A DNA stretch of 64,000 nucleotides, taken from Lachnospiraceae bacterium. GTDB taxonomy: Bacteria; Bacillota; Clostridia; Lachnospirales; Lachnospiraceae. The stretch spans positions 1-64,000 of the forward strand of contig JAAVXK010000037.1 of NCBI GenBank assembly GCA_022790615.1, read 5' to 3'. The notes beneath the pieces were generated by a model that saw nothing but the letters and a program-made list of their open reading frames with translations, was not told where the DNA came from and made no database searches. Shown piece after piece: positions 31,192 to 45,020 of the stretch (positions are counted from its first letter, which is position 1; every line of letters starts with the position of its first letter). A program made the position numbers and the translations under genes.

Positions 31192-31329
31192 AGATGTAAT
31201 TTTTTAATTTTTGTATATCAGGATAGCGCCTCTCTAATACAAAGTAAAAATTGTATTGCCCGATTATAATTTTAATGTTAGAATATTATAAAATATTTGA
31301 ATTTATTATATAGGAAAGGACCATCCGTT

Positions 31330-32217
31330 ATGTCAAATTATGTTATCAGCTGTTGTTCTACCGCCGACCTGTCAGCAGAGCATTTTAACAGAAGGAATAT
31401 CCATTATACCTGTTTTCATTTTGAACTTGATGGAAAACAATATGATGACGACCTCGGAACATCAATATCATTTAATGACTTCTACGAAGCGATGAAAAAC
31501 GGGGCTGAAACAAAGACCTCCCAGATTAACGCAGATGAATTTATAGAAAGTTTTGAACCATTTTTAAGAGACGGAAAGGACATTCTTCATGTTTCCCTGT
31601 CGTCAGGTCTCTCGGGAGTATTTAACTCCGCGTCAATAGCGAAAGATATGCTTGAGGAAAAATATCCTGATAGAAAAATATATATTGTCGATTCTCTCGG
31701 CGCGTCGTCAGGCTACGGATTAATTATGGACACTCTCGCAACGCTTCGCGACGGAGGAATGCCGCTAAAAGAGTTGTATGACTGGATTACCGGCAACCGT
31801 TTAAAAATGCACCACTGGTTTTTCTCTACAGACCTGAGTTTTTATGTAAAAGGCGGCCGAATATCCAAAACGTCAGGCGCTATCGGCGGAATCCTCGGTA
31901 TATGCCCTCTTCTAAATATGGACAATGAGGGACATCTTGTGCCAAGGAATAAAATCAGGACGAAGGCAAAGGTCATTAAGGAAATTGTAAAATGTATGGA
32001 AGCCCATGCGGAAAACGGGCATGATTATAACAAAAAATGTTTTATCTCACATTCGGCATGCTATGACGACGCAAGACAGGTTGCCGAACTTGTCGAGGAT
32101 ACATTCCCACATCTTGACGGAAAAGTTGTAATCAATAATATAGGAACAACGATAGGCAGCCATACCGGGCCAGGAACCGTAGCCCTGTTTTTCTGGGGAG
32201 ACGAACGAAAAAACTGA
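31330..32217 (+). CDS. DegV family (fatty-acid binding) protein
   Basis: TSQINADEFIESFEPFLRDGKDILHVSLSSGLSGVFNSA signature; AGGAAAGGA RBS before ATG 31330. Confidence 0.93.
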   Translation: MSNYVISCCSTADLSAEHFNRRNIHYTCFHFELDGKQYDDDLGTSISFNDFYEAMKNGAETKTSQINADEFIESFEPFLRDGKDILHVSLSSGLSGVFNSASIAKDMLEEKYPDRKIYIVDSLGASSGYGLIMDTLATLRDGGMPLKELYDWITGNRLKMHHWFFSTDLSFYVKGGRISKTSGAIGGILGICPLLNMDNEGHLVPRNKIRTKAKVIKEIVKCMEAHAENGHDYNKKCFISHSACYDDARQVAELVEDTFPHLDGKVVINNIGTTIGSHTGPGTVALFFWGDERKN

Positions 32218-32242
32218 GAAAATATTCATTATGAAATATTTA

Positions 32243-32285
32243 AAGCCGGCCGATAGAGACATATCCATGTACTATCGGCTGGCTT
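32243..32285. terminator. 14-bp hairpin between convergent genes
   Basis: AAGCCGGCCGATAG...CTATCGGCTGGCTT. Confidence 0.6.
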
Positions 32286-32292
32286 GCATTAA

Positions 32293-34305
32293 TTATACCT
32301 TATATCTTCTTAAATTATTTTGCAGAACCTTAATCTGCTTATCAAGGTCAAGGCTTGCGTCCGCGCTTTCCTTTGCAGTAGCCGCAGTCATCTCAACAAC
32401 ATCGCCTATATCCTTCAGTCTGCGCGAGATATCACTCAGCTTATCTTTCTGCTGAACCGAAGCCTCGGCAATACCGCTCACCGATTTTTCAATTTCTGAC
32501 GTCTGTTCAACTACATTATACAGACATTCCGCGGTATCGTCTGTGAGTGAAGTTCCGACAGTGACAGCTTCTATCGTCTGCTCAATAAGGTTAAATGCAT
32601 CCTCAGCTGCAGAATTGGATTGTTCTGCAAGCGCCCTTATCTCGTTCGCTACTACCGCAAAACCTTTTCCATGTACGCCTGCCCTTGTCGCCTCAACGGT
32701 AGCGTTAAGCGCAAGAATCTGTGTCTGCTTTGCAATTCTCTCCATGTTAGCGTTAATTCCGACAATCTGGTTTGCAGTATCAGTAATACGCTCCATAGCT
32801 CCCATGAGCTCATCCATCTTATCCTTACTCTGAGCAACGACCGACGCGGCTTTTTCTGTTTGTTCTTTTGCCTGTACCGCATTGCTTGTTGAGTACGCAA
32901 CTTTTTCAGCTATATCTGAAACATTGGCGTCAATCTCAAACGTAAGACTCTTCTCATTATCTGCGGCGTCCGCAAGATTAGCAGCTCCCGACGATACGTT
33001 ATGCGAACTGGTTGATAGCTCAGCCGTAACATCTGCAATTTCTACAAATGACTTTCGAAGGGATTCCTGTATTAATTGGAGCGATTTATTAATAGTCTTA
33101 AACGCGCCAACATACTCTACATTGCTTTTTACGGTAAAATCTCCGTCTGACATGGCTGCCATCTGCCTGTCAATTTCAGTTATGTACACACGGAGCCGTT
33201 CCGCAGTATTGTTCAGAGTGGAACATATAATTCCAACCTCATCCCTTCTTCCAACATACTTCTTAATAGCACCGTCTTCCGACAAATCCATTCTTCCAAG
33301 CCTGCCAATTGATTTTTCAACCAGCTTAAGCTGTCTGCTCACCATTAACAGAACCGCAACCAAAACAAGCAGCAGACATACCGGAGCCAAAAAACATGCC
33401 ACGCCTGTTATTCTTCTGATTCCGGCTAGCGCCGCGTACACATTTTTCTCATCATCCTTTACGATAAATACCCATTTTCTTTCAGGAATATTTTTATATA
33501 CTACTATCGCATTATCACCGTTATCGCTCGTAACCTTTTTTATACCGGTCGTAATTTCAGGATTGTTTTTTATCTCCTCAAGAATCTCTAAGAATCCCTC
33601 ATCCTCAGTCTTCGTATTGAGCAGCTTCTCATCCTTATTATATAGATACGTACCTGTCTCAGAATTAAGGAATATGTACTCACTGTCCGGCAGTCCCTTT
33701 ATATCAAGCGACAGAAGCGAATCCATCAGATTACTTGCATAAACCGCCGAACCTACATATCCTATACAACGGTCTGACTCATCAAACAGCGGGTAGTACA
33801 TAGAGATAACCATATTGCCTGTTCCCGGGGATTTCATTATCCCGCTGTTGGTCACCTCTTTTTTAGTCATCATCGTTTCCTGCAGTTCTTTGAGGGCTTC
33901 TCCCTCCCTCGTGTGTATGCCTATCGCACCTTCCGAAGTATGCGTATATACTTCAGTGTCCGTACCTGCTATATATAATCCCTCAAATATACCTTTAACA
34001 TTGGCAAAATCAACGGTATACTGCTGTGCGCGTGCAATAATATCCGAATTGTCAGGATAAAGCAGGGCATTCCTTACTTCGTCGCTCTGTGCAAATGCAA
34101 CCATATACTCTTCTGCCGACGATACGTAATCGTTAATTATCGCAACCCTTGATTCTGCGGAATCCGTCATCTGGTTTGTTATGGAGTCGGTGACAATGTC
34201 TGTCGCATTGCCGTCAATAACAACCCATATAACAACAAATGTAAGCATCATTGCTAATCCAATATAAATTCCAATGCGCACTGCAAGTTTTTGATTCTTT
34301 AGCAT
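32293..34305 (-). CDS. Methyl-accepting chemotaxis protein (dCache-like sensor)
   Basis: Two TM helices, periplasmic Cache-like region, HAMP, and ALNATVEATRAGVHGKGFAVVANEIRALAEQS signalling hairpin. Confidence 0.94.
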   Translation of the reverse strand: MLKNQKLAVRIGIYIGLAMMLTFVVIWVVIDGNATDIVTDSITNQMTDSAESRVAIINDYVSSAEEYMVAFAQSDEVRNALLYPDNSDIIARAQQYTVDFANVKGIFEGLYIAGTDTEVYTHTSEGAIGIHTREGEALKELQETMMTKKEVTNSGIMKSPGTGNMVISMYYPLFDESDRCIGYVGSAVYASNLMDSLLSLDIKGLPDSEYIFLNSETGTYLYNKDEKLLNTKTEDEGFLEILEEIKNNPEITTGIKKVTSDNGDNAIVVYKNIPERKWVFIVKDDEKNVYAALAGIRRITGVACFLAPVCLLLVLVAVLLMVSRQLKLVEKSIGRLGRMDLSEDGAIKKYVGRRDEVGIICSTLNNTAERLRVYITEIDRQMAAMSDGDFTVKSNVEYVGAFKTINKSLQLIQESLRKSFVEIADVTAELSTSSHNVSSGAANLADAADNEKSLTFEIDANVSDIAEKVAYSTSNAVQAKEQTEKAASVVAQSKDKMDELMGAMERITDTANQIVGINANMERIAKQTQILALNATVEATRAGVHGKGFAVVANEIRALAEQSNSAAEDAFNLIEQTIEAVTVGTSLTDDTAECLYNVVEQTSEIEKSVSGIAEASVQQKDKLSDISRRLKDIGDVVEMTAATAKESADASLDLDKQIKVLQNNLRRYKV

Positions 34306-34326
34306 TGAAAACCTCCCCTTAAGGAT

Positions 34327-34740
34327 TTATTTATATTTTTCTGCAAGTCCAAGCCTTATGAGAGATTTTTTAAGTGCAAGCTCCGCCCTTATGAGGTTAA
34401 TTTCAGCCTCACCTGACTTAATACGGCGCTCCGCCCTGACACGCGCCTCCATTGCCCTATTGGCGTCAATCTCATCCGGCCACTCGCATGCCTCTGCGAG
34501 AATTGTGACGGAAGTCTTCTGGACTTCAACAAACCCGTCCAAAAGCGCCGCTTCTTTTTTCTCGCCGTCTTTTGATATTTTTAGTATTCCCGGCGCCACT
34601 ATCGTAGTCAACGGAATATGCTCCGGAAGTATACCAATCTCCCCTTCCGAAGTATTCAATTCTACCATATTCACATCTTCATCATAAAATATTCGCTCCG
34701 GAGCTATTATTTTTAATCGAAATGTACTACTCTCAGCCAT
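34327..34740 (-). CDS. atpC: ATP synthase F1 epsilon subunit
   Basis: Family sequence and operon position. Confidence 0.95.
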   Translation of the reverse strand: MAESSTFRLKIIAPERIFYDEDVNMVELNTSEGEIGILPEHIPLTTIVAPGILKISKDGEKKEAALLDGFVEVQKTSVTILAEACEWPDEIDANRAMEARVRAERRIKSGEAEINLIRAELALKKSLIRLGLAEKYK

Positions 34741-34757
34741 ACATTATACCTCCGGAA

Positions 34758-36185
<1,428 letters not shown>

Positions 36186-36191
36186 TTAATC

Positions 36192-37052
36192 TTACTCAAC
36201 TGTAGCGGAACCTGCAATAATCTCCGTAAGCTCCTGTGTAATCGCACTCTGTCTTGCGCGGTTATACTTGAGCTCCAATCCGGCTATCATGTCTTCGGCA
36301 TTGCTTGTTGCAGAATCCATAGCCTGCATTCTGGCCCCGTTTTCACTGGCCATTGCCTCAATAATCGCACCAAAAACCAAACTGTTAATATATTTTGGTA
36401 TAATCATCTCCAGCGCCTCTTCCGCTTCAGGCTCAAAATTCATTATTGCACCGTCATCCGGTTCGTGCTGCTCCTCACCGTCTTCATCAATCGGAAGAAG
36501 CTTCATCATAGTAGGAATATGTGTTACCGTATTCTTGAAAACGGTGTATGCAATATAGATTTCTCCAACCTCGCCGTTCAGATATGCGTCCATGACGCTC
36601 TTACCAATCACCGCCGCGTCATGGAACAGCGGGGCGTTAACCGCCTCGGAATAATCTTGCTTAATTTCGTAACCGTCCTTGGCAAGTCCCGCAGCCCCTT
36701 TTTTACCGACAGCGTACACAATAGTATTATCCGGCGTAAATGCTTCATTTTTCGTTATAAGCTTTATTACGTTCGCATTATAACCGCCTGCAAGCCCCCT
36801 GTTAGAGGTAATGACAATTACGGCCTTCTTACCGGAATCGTTTCCCGTCAAATACGGGTGAGAGATGCTTTCTGACTTTGCGAGTATTGACTTAACAGTA
36901 CCGTACATCTGGTTAAAATATGGCTTTGAATTCTCCGCACGCTGCTTTGCCTTCTGCATTTTAACCGTGGCAACAAGCTTCATGGCTTTTGTAATCTGCC
37001 CCGTGCTTGCAACGCTTTCCTTACGGCGTTTAATATCTCTCATTGTAGCCAT
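36192..37052 (-). CDS. atpG: ATP synthase F1 gamma subunit
   Basis: N- and C-terminal coiled-coil family sequence (ITKAMKLVATVKMQKAK; YNRARQSAITQELTEI). Confidence 0.97.
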   Translation of the reverse strand: MATMRDIKRRKESVASTGQITKAMKLVATVKMQKAKQRAENSKPYFNQMYGTVKSILAKSESISHPYLTGNDSGKKAVIVITSNRGLAGGYNANVIKLITKNEAFTPDNTIVYAVGKKGAAGLAKDGYEIKQDYSEAVNAPLFHDAAVIGKSVMDAYLNGEVGEIYIAYTVFKNTVTHIPTMMKLLPIDEDGEEQHEPDDGAIMNFEPEAEEALEMIIPKYINSLVFGAIIEAMASENGARMQAMDSATSNAEDMIAGLELKYNRARQSAITQELTEIIAGSATVE

Positions 37053-37079
37053 AATCTTCCTCCTGTCCCGGGCTTAATT

Positions 37080-38651
<1,572 letters not shown>

Positions 38652-38658
38652 TTACCAA

Positions 38659-39207
38659 TCAGCCTAACTGGATTTTTGAAAGCTCCCTGGACATCTTATC
38701 AAGGCAGTTTTTTACACTGCTGTCAAACACCCTGTCGCCTATACGTATTACAATGCCGCCGATAAGCTTTTCATCCACTCTGTAATCCATCTCATAAGAT
38801 ACATATTTTGTAGTATCAAGCAGTTTCTTCTCAATACTCTTTTTCTGTTCATCGGAAAGACCTGCCGCAGAAGTAACGCAGGCAACTCCTATATTTTTAT
38901 ACTCCCTGGCTTTCTCACTAAAATAATTAAGTATAGTCTCTATGTCCCCGGCGCGTCCCTTTTCAATAACAATCATAATAAATCCCATCGTTATATCGCT
39001 AAGCTGCCCGTCGAATATGTTTTTGACAAGAGTCTTTTTTTCATCCTCGCTGACTCTGGGATGAACCAAAAGCGAAGCAAACTCCCTGTTGGTACGGATG
39101 GTATCTCCCAAAAACTTAACCTCTTCCCATACCTCGTCAAGCTTTTCATCTTCAAGTGCAAGTTCAAACAACGCATCTCCATATGTTGCAGATACTAATT
39201 TTGCCAT
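38659..39207 (-). CDS. atpH: ATP synthase F1 delta subunit
   Basis: Family sequence (IGGIVIRIGDRVFDSSVKNCLDKM). Confidence 0.95.
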   Translation of the reverse strand: MAKLVSATYGDALFELALEDEKLDEVWEEVKFLGDTIRTNREFASLLVHPRVSEDEKKTLVKNIFDGQLSDITMGFIMIVIEKGRAGDIETILNYFSEKAREYKNIGVACVTSAAGLSDEQKKSIEKKLLDTTKYVSYEMDYRVDEKLIGGIVIRIGDRVFDSSVKNCLDKMSRELSKIQLG

Positions 39208-39764
39208 GTATCTTCACCCATTTCTTTTAATGCCGCCTCTAACAGCTCATTCTGCTTTGACTCATCCATTGTCTCTGAAACAACTTTCTGCGCCATGAGA
39301 GAGGCAACTGATATAATCTCCTGTTTCATGCCATCAACAGCCTTGCTCTTTTCAAGAGCGGCTTCTTTCTCCGCCCTCTTTACGATTCGGCCGGCTTCTT
39401 CCTTAGCTTCACTGATAATTTCAGATTCCTGCTTTCTGGCCCTGTTCTTAGCTTTGTCCATCAACTCACCGGCTTCAGCCGCAACATTTTTAAGCTTACT
39501 GTCATACTCAGCCTTATATGCGTCCGCTTCCTTTTTCTGATTCTCAGCTTCGCGCATCTGGTTTTCAATAAGCTCCTTACGTTTGTTTATAAGGTTTCTT
39601 GCAGGATTAAATAAAAAATATGATAAAAGCATAAACAGGACAAGCATGGCAGCCAATGTTATACATGTGTCAAACAATGTCTGTGCATCAAGCCCGAATA
39701 TTCTTTTCCATATATTCTCTTCAGAAAGCAATACAACTACTTTATCTGATAAAATGCCATCCAA
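39195..39764 (-). CDS. atpF: ATP synthase Fo b subunit
   Basis: N-terminal TM plus long charged helix; operon position. Confidence 0.94.
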   Translation of the reverse strand: MDGILSDKVVVLLSEENIWKRIFGLDAQTLFDTCITLAAMLVLFMLLSYFLFNPARNLINKRKELIENQMREAENQKKEADAYKAEYDSKLKNVAAEAGELMDKAKNRARKQESEIISEAKEEAGRIVKRAEKEAALEKSKAVDGMKQEIISVASLMAQKVVSETMDESKQNELLEAALKEMGEDTWQN

Positions 39765-39803
39765 GTTACAGGCCTCCTTTCATATTTTGTCCACTGTACC
39801 TCA

Positions 39804-40898
<1,095 letters not shown>

Positions 40899-40902
<4 letters not shown>

Positions 40903-41309
40903 TTCTCTTTCCTCCCTTTTTTTCTCTCTAAACTTTCGAATGCTCTGTGTACCGCCGCCTGCAGATACGCAGAAAATTTCAGTGTGGCCAGTCCGATAAG
41001 CGCCCCCCACGGACTGATATATTCCTCAAAATATACCGCAACGCACAGCATAAGCCCCATGACCGCCATTCGGGTTACGGACTGCCTTATTCCGTACCGT
41101 TTTGCTCTTTCAGGGTCCAGTTCAACGATTACCGTCACACTTTTCATCATGTTTGAAAGCAACCCTGCTGCCGCCGCACAACCAAATAAAACGCCTGCCG
41201 GAAATGTGATATACTGCTTTGTCAGAACCGCGCCGACAATACATATCACAGCGGCCTGCAGTGCAATTGCTATTATCATTTCATGATATGTCCGTCTTAA
41301 ATATCTCAT
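40899..41309 (-). CDS. ATP synthase subunit I (AtpI-like)
   Basis: Four-TM small protein at the operon head; overlaps atpB start. Confidence 0.75.
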
Positions 41310-41333
41310 AATATCCTTTCAGATAATGACAAA

Positions 41334-41672
41334 TTACCCGTCATTATCTTCATTCCTGGTTTTACTTTTATGAGCATTCCGTCTTTGTCTGTAAAGGTCG
41401 TCAAAATACTCCTGCTGCTTCTTCTCCCTTTCAAGGTCTTTTGCGTAAAATCCTTTCGTTATCATATAAGCGCTCCTGATGCCTGCGGCTATCCCTATAA
41501 ATATAAAGATTATGGTAAGATAACCTGTGCCAAGCCATCTATCCAGCTTATACCCGACAAACACGCACAGTGCAATCGGTACAATAACGGACAAACTCAA
41601 CTGAAAGACCATAGAAAGCGCCCCTACTACCTCAACATAATCTGAATTTTTACCGTTCTCATCATCAGACAT
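41334..41672 (-). CDS. AtpZ/AtpI family protein
   Basis: VVGALSMVFQLSLSVIVPIALCVFVGYKLDRWLGTG two-TM signature; GGAAG RBS before ATG 41672. Confidence 0.8.
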   Translation of the reverse strand: MSDDENGKNSDYVEVVGALSMVFQLSLSVIVPIALCVFVGYKLDRWLGTGYLTIIFIFIGIAAGIRSAYMITKGFYAKDLEREKKQQEYFDDLYRQRRNAHKSKTRNEDNDG

Positions 41673-41696
41673 ACCATCACTTCCCACGATTGCATT

Positions 41697-41725
41697 ATTA
41701 TAACAAATATTATCATATAAGTCTA
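41697..41725 (-). promoter_or_regulatory. Candidate atp operon promoter (TAGACT-17-TATAAT)
   Basis: Exact -10, 4/6 -35, 17-bp spacing, 25 nt before the atpZ start. Confidence 0.55.
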
Positions 41726-41785
41726 TATAAAAAAAAATATTATTCATTTTTTTTTTATATTTTTTTATAATCTTAGCTGTAACGT

Positions 41786-42580
41786 CTATAACTTTGAAGA
41801 CACTTCCGCACATGCTGTCATGGCTTCCATAATGGAGCTCCTGAATCCTGTCTCCTCTAAAACCCGCACGGCCTCTATAGTCGTTCCGGCCGGTGAACAA
41901 ACCATATCTTTAATCTCGGCAGGGTGTCTGCCAGTTTCCATTATCAGTTTCGCCGTTCCATATACCGCCTGAGCTGCAAATTTGTAAGCCTGGGAACGTG
42001 CCATTCCTTTCAGTACGGCCGCGTCCGCCATTGCTTCAATCATCATGGCAACATATGCGGGGGAACTCCCCGAGACTGCTACAACCGCATCCATAATATC
42101 CTCAGACACAGTCTCCACCTTACCGAAGCTGCCCAGTATCTTTGCCGCATATCCCGCCTCAAGTTCGGTGACGTTAGAACCGTAACACATGGCCGTCATC
42201 CCCTCCCCCACGAGCGCGGGAGTATTCGGCATTGTACGTACAATCTTAATATCCCTTCCGAACATTTTTTGTATATTCGCAATACTCTGACCGGCAACTA
42301 TCGATATGACAAGCTTCTGTTCCCCGACAGTATCGGCAATCTCAGAAATTACGCCCGATATGACCTGGGGTTTTACCGCCAGTAAAATCACCTCAGATTC
42401 AAGTACAAGCTCACTGTTATTCGTTGTAGTATGTATTCCGTATTTTTCTTTTGCCGCGGAAAGAGCGGCGCCGCTTTTGTCAGATGCTATTATCTCGTCC
42501 GGTCCAAACATTTTGTTATTCACCAGACCGGAGATAATAGCCTGCGCCATATTTCCGCAGCCTATAAATCCAATCTTCAT
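41786..42580 (-). CDS. proC: Pyrroline-5-carboxylate reductase
   Basis: IGFIGCGNMAQAII, RTMPNTPALVGEGMTA, SGSSPAYVAMMIEAMADAAV, SPAGTTIEAVRVLEE. Confidence 0.96.
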   Translation of the reverse strand: MKIGFIGCGNMAQAIISGLVNNKMFGPDEIIASDKSGAALSAAKEKYGIHTTTNNSELVLESEVILLAVKPQVISGVISEIADTVGEQKLVISIVAGQSIANIQKMFGRDIKIVRTMPNTPALVGEGMTAMCYGSNVTELEAGYAAKILGSFGKVETVSEDIMDAVVAVSGSSPAYVAMMIEAMADAAVLKGMARSQAYKFAAQAVYGTAKLIMETGRHPAEIKDMVCSPAGTTIEAVRVLEETGFRSSIMEAMTACAEVSSKL

Positions 42581-42605
42581 CTGTTTCCTCCAAATATGCG
42601 TATAA

Positions 42606-43037
42606 TTAATCTTCTTCCATCTGTCTTATTCTATTAACATGTCTCTCGTCATTGGAAAATTCCGTATTAAGAAACGTATCGACTATCTTGACGGCAAGCC
42701 CCGGACCGATTACCCTGGCTCCAAGCGTAACTATGTTAGCATCGTTATGCTCCCTCGTAGCCTGCGCGCTGAAAACATCATGGCAGAGCGCCGCCCTGAT
42801 TCCCTTTATTTTGTTGGCGGTTATACCGATTCCGATTCCCGTTCCGCATATGAGAATTCCTTTCTCACATTCCCCGTCAATAATCGCATGTGCAACCTTT
42901 TTCGCATACACCGGATAGTCGCACGAATCCGACGTGTATGTCCCGTAATCCTTGTACTCATATCCCTGTTCCTCAAGATACTTTATTATCTCTTTCTTAA
43001 GTTCCACTCCGCCGTGGTCGCATCCTATCGCTATCAT
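42606..43037 (-). CDS. rpiB: Ribose-5-phosphate isomerase B
   Basis: MIAIGCDHGGVELK, ILICGTGIGIGITANKIKGIRAAL. Confidence 0.96.
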   Translation of the reverse strand: MIAIGCDHGGVELKKEIIKYLEEQGYEYKDYGTYTSDSCDYPVYAKKVAHAIIDGECEKGILICGTGIGIGITANKIKGIRAALCHDVFSAQATREHNDANIVTLGARVIGPGLAVKIVDTFLNTEFSNDERHVNRIRQMEED

Positions 43038-43141
43038 CGCTTTACCTCCTGATTCTGTACGCATATTTATATGCTTTATCTTTTCAATTTAATCCAAGCC
43101 GGCTGATTTTAAAACCATGTCGCTTTAAATTCTTAACAATT

Positions 43142-43669
43142 TCAAGTATTATTATTCCCAATTATACCATCAGAAAATTCATTCTGTCCATTAACAGCGT
43201 CGTCATATTCCTTATTTTCCTTAACAAATAGCTTTTTTACCTCTCTTATGGCGGCGAACATATCCTGAAAACACGCCTCATATATGTCTATCTCCTCACC
43301 GTAAGGGTCAAGCAGTTCGTCATCATTACCTATATATTCTTTAAGGGTATATACGCTTCCCCCAAATCCGTAATCCTCAATTATTTTAAGCTTCTCAGGA
43401 AACGTCATGGTAAGTACAAGAACACGTTCCGCAAGTTCGGCGGCATCAAGCTGGACCGCCGATTTTGATACCGTTTCCATTCCATGATTATACAATATCA
43501 TCTCCGCTTTCTGGTTATAAGGCTCCTCAAAAAGGACCACAAGACCTCTTGACACTACCTCACAGCCAATCTTTTCATCACCAAAGGCATATCTGAAAAT
43601 TGTCTCCGCCATCGGACTTCTGCAGGTGTTATCTTCCCCCACAAAAATGACTTTATCATATTTCATCAA
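43142..43669 (-). CDS. YwlE/LMW-PTP family protein, predicted catalytically inactive
   Basis: FVGEDNTCRSPMAE at the P-loop (Gly replaces nucleophilic Cys); DPYGEE general-acid loop retained. Confidence 0.85.
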   Translation of the reverse strand: MMKYDKVIFVGEDNTCRSPMAETIFRYAFGDEKIGCEVVSRGLVVLFEEPYNQKAEMILYNHGMETVSKSAVQLDAAELAERVLVLTMTFPEKLKIIEDYGFGGSVYTLKEYIGNDDELLDPYGEEIDIYEACFQDMFAAIREVKKLFVKENKEYDDAVNGQNEFSDGIIGNNNT

Positions 43670-44734
43670 TTAATACCTTCCTTCCACATGTATAACCTTA
43701 TGACCGGCGGCTTTTAATAGCCTGTTCATAATCGCATCGCCTAACCTGTCGCTCTTAAAGCTTTCAACATATATATACTTTATATTGTATTCATCCATAC
43801 GCCTTAATACTGAATATAATTGTCTTGCCACCGATTGTTCATCCTGCCTTGTCCCCATACACACAACCCTGCATCCTGAGTATGCATGCCGGTTTTCTTC
43901 CGTCGTAATTACCGCCGTCTCGTGAGGGTCATGCCCGCGCGCAAGTTCATTTATCTTTTCAATGACATTGTCAGTATTTCCTGTAACGATTACCATGTCT
44001 CCCTTAGGGGCATAATGCCTGTACATCATTCCCGGAGCTTTTGGTTTCATCCCCTCAGAAACTCCCGCATCAAGCGTGGGATCTCTTTCAATCTCACCGA
44101 CAACTTCTTTTATCATCTCAGTAGTAATATATCCAGGCCTTAACAACACGGGCACCGCCGCGCTCAAATCAATTATAGTGGACTCAAGGCCGATATCAAC
44201 CGCACCGCCGTCTATAACGGCGTCTATCTTTCCATCCAGATCCTGAAGCACATGACCTGCCATAGTAGGACTCGGCCTTCCCGAAGAGTTGGCACTGGGC
44301 GCCGCGATTGGCACCCCAGAAGCATTTATCAGCCTTAATGCATCTTTGTGAGACGGCATCCTTACTGCAACCGTATCAAGCCCTCCCGTAGTCTCGTCCG
44401 GCACTATAGATTTTTTCTTAAGTATCATAGTAAGAGGCCCCGGCCAAAACCTGTCCGCCAGCTGAATCGCAGCGTCCGTAACTCCTTCTGCAACCTCATA
44501 CAATCCTTTCATATCGCATATATGGACAATAAGCGGATTGTCAGAAGGCCTTCCCTTTGCAGCATATATCTTTTTTGATACGTTGGCGTCAAGCGCGTTA
44601 CCTCCAAGTCCGTATACGGTTTCCGTAGGGAATGCAACAAGACCGCCCTTTTTTATAATTGCGGCGCATTCCTTAATAGCATCAAGTTCTTCCCGCCCTG
44701 TCAGTTCTTTCATGCTGAATACTTTTGTTTTCAT
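43670..44734 (-). CDS. L-threonylcarbamoyladenylate synthase (Sua5/YwlC)
   Basis: GLVAFPTETVYGLGGNALD, VAVRMPSH, PIAAPSANSSGRPSPT; C-terminal Sua5 domain. Confidence 0.95.
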   Translation of the reverse strand: MKTKVFSMKELTGREELDAIKECAAIIKKGGLVAFPTETVYGLGGNALDANVSKKIYAAKGRPSDNPLIVHICDMKGLYEVAEGVTDAAIQLADRFWPGPLTMILKKKSIVPDETTGGLDTVAVRMPSHKDALRLINASGVPIAAPSANSSGRPSPTMAGHVLQDLDGKIDAVIDGGAVDIGLESTIIDLSAAVPVLLRPGYITTEMIKEVVGEIERDPTLDAGVSEGMKPKAPGMMYRHYAPKGDMVIVTGNTDNVIEKINELARGHDPHETAVITTEENRHAYSGCRVVCMGTRQDEQSVARQLYSVLRRMDEYNIKYIYVESFKSDRLGDAIMNRLLKAAGHKVIHVEGRY

Positions 44735-44799
44735 AACGATATTACCCGGTCCTTACACAACACTGTGCATTATTAATATAACGTCATACTTAACACATT

Positions 44800-44834
44800 G
44801 TTTATAAAAGCGATTATAAAACGCTTTTATAAAC
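44800..44834. repeat. 13-bp perfect inverted repeat
   Basis: GTTTATAAAAGCG-ATTATAAAA-CGCTTTTATAAAC in the divergent ywlC/amidase intergenic region. Confidence 0.8.
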
Positions 44835-44929
44835 AAAATTATCTTTTTATTAAATATAACGTATCTTTTATAACATATAATACATCATTTTGCAGAATTC
44901 GTCTAGTGTGCTGTACCGCGCCCCAAACT

Positions 44930-44949
44930 AAAAAGGCCGCAAAACGGCC
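44930..44949 (-). terminator. Terminator-like hairpin on the - strand
   Basis: Reverse strand reads GGCCGTTTTGCGGCCTTTTT. Confidence 0.45.
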
Positions 44950-45020
44950 GAAAACGTGCATAAATATTATCCGGATTAATATTTATATAATAATAAACTA
45001 TTTTCCAGCAAGGCTAATCT

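Noticed and set aside
32882-33742. 286-aa + strand ORF
   Set aside because: Antisense to the MCP gene; Ser-rich composition typical of a shadow frame.
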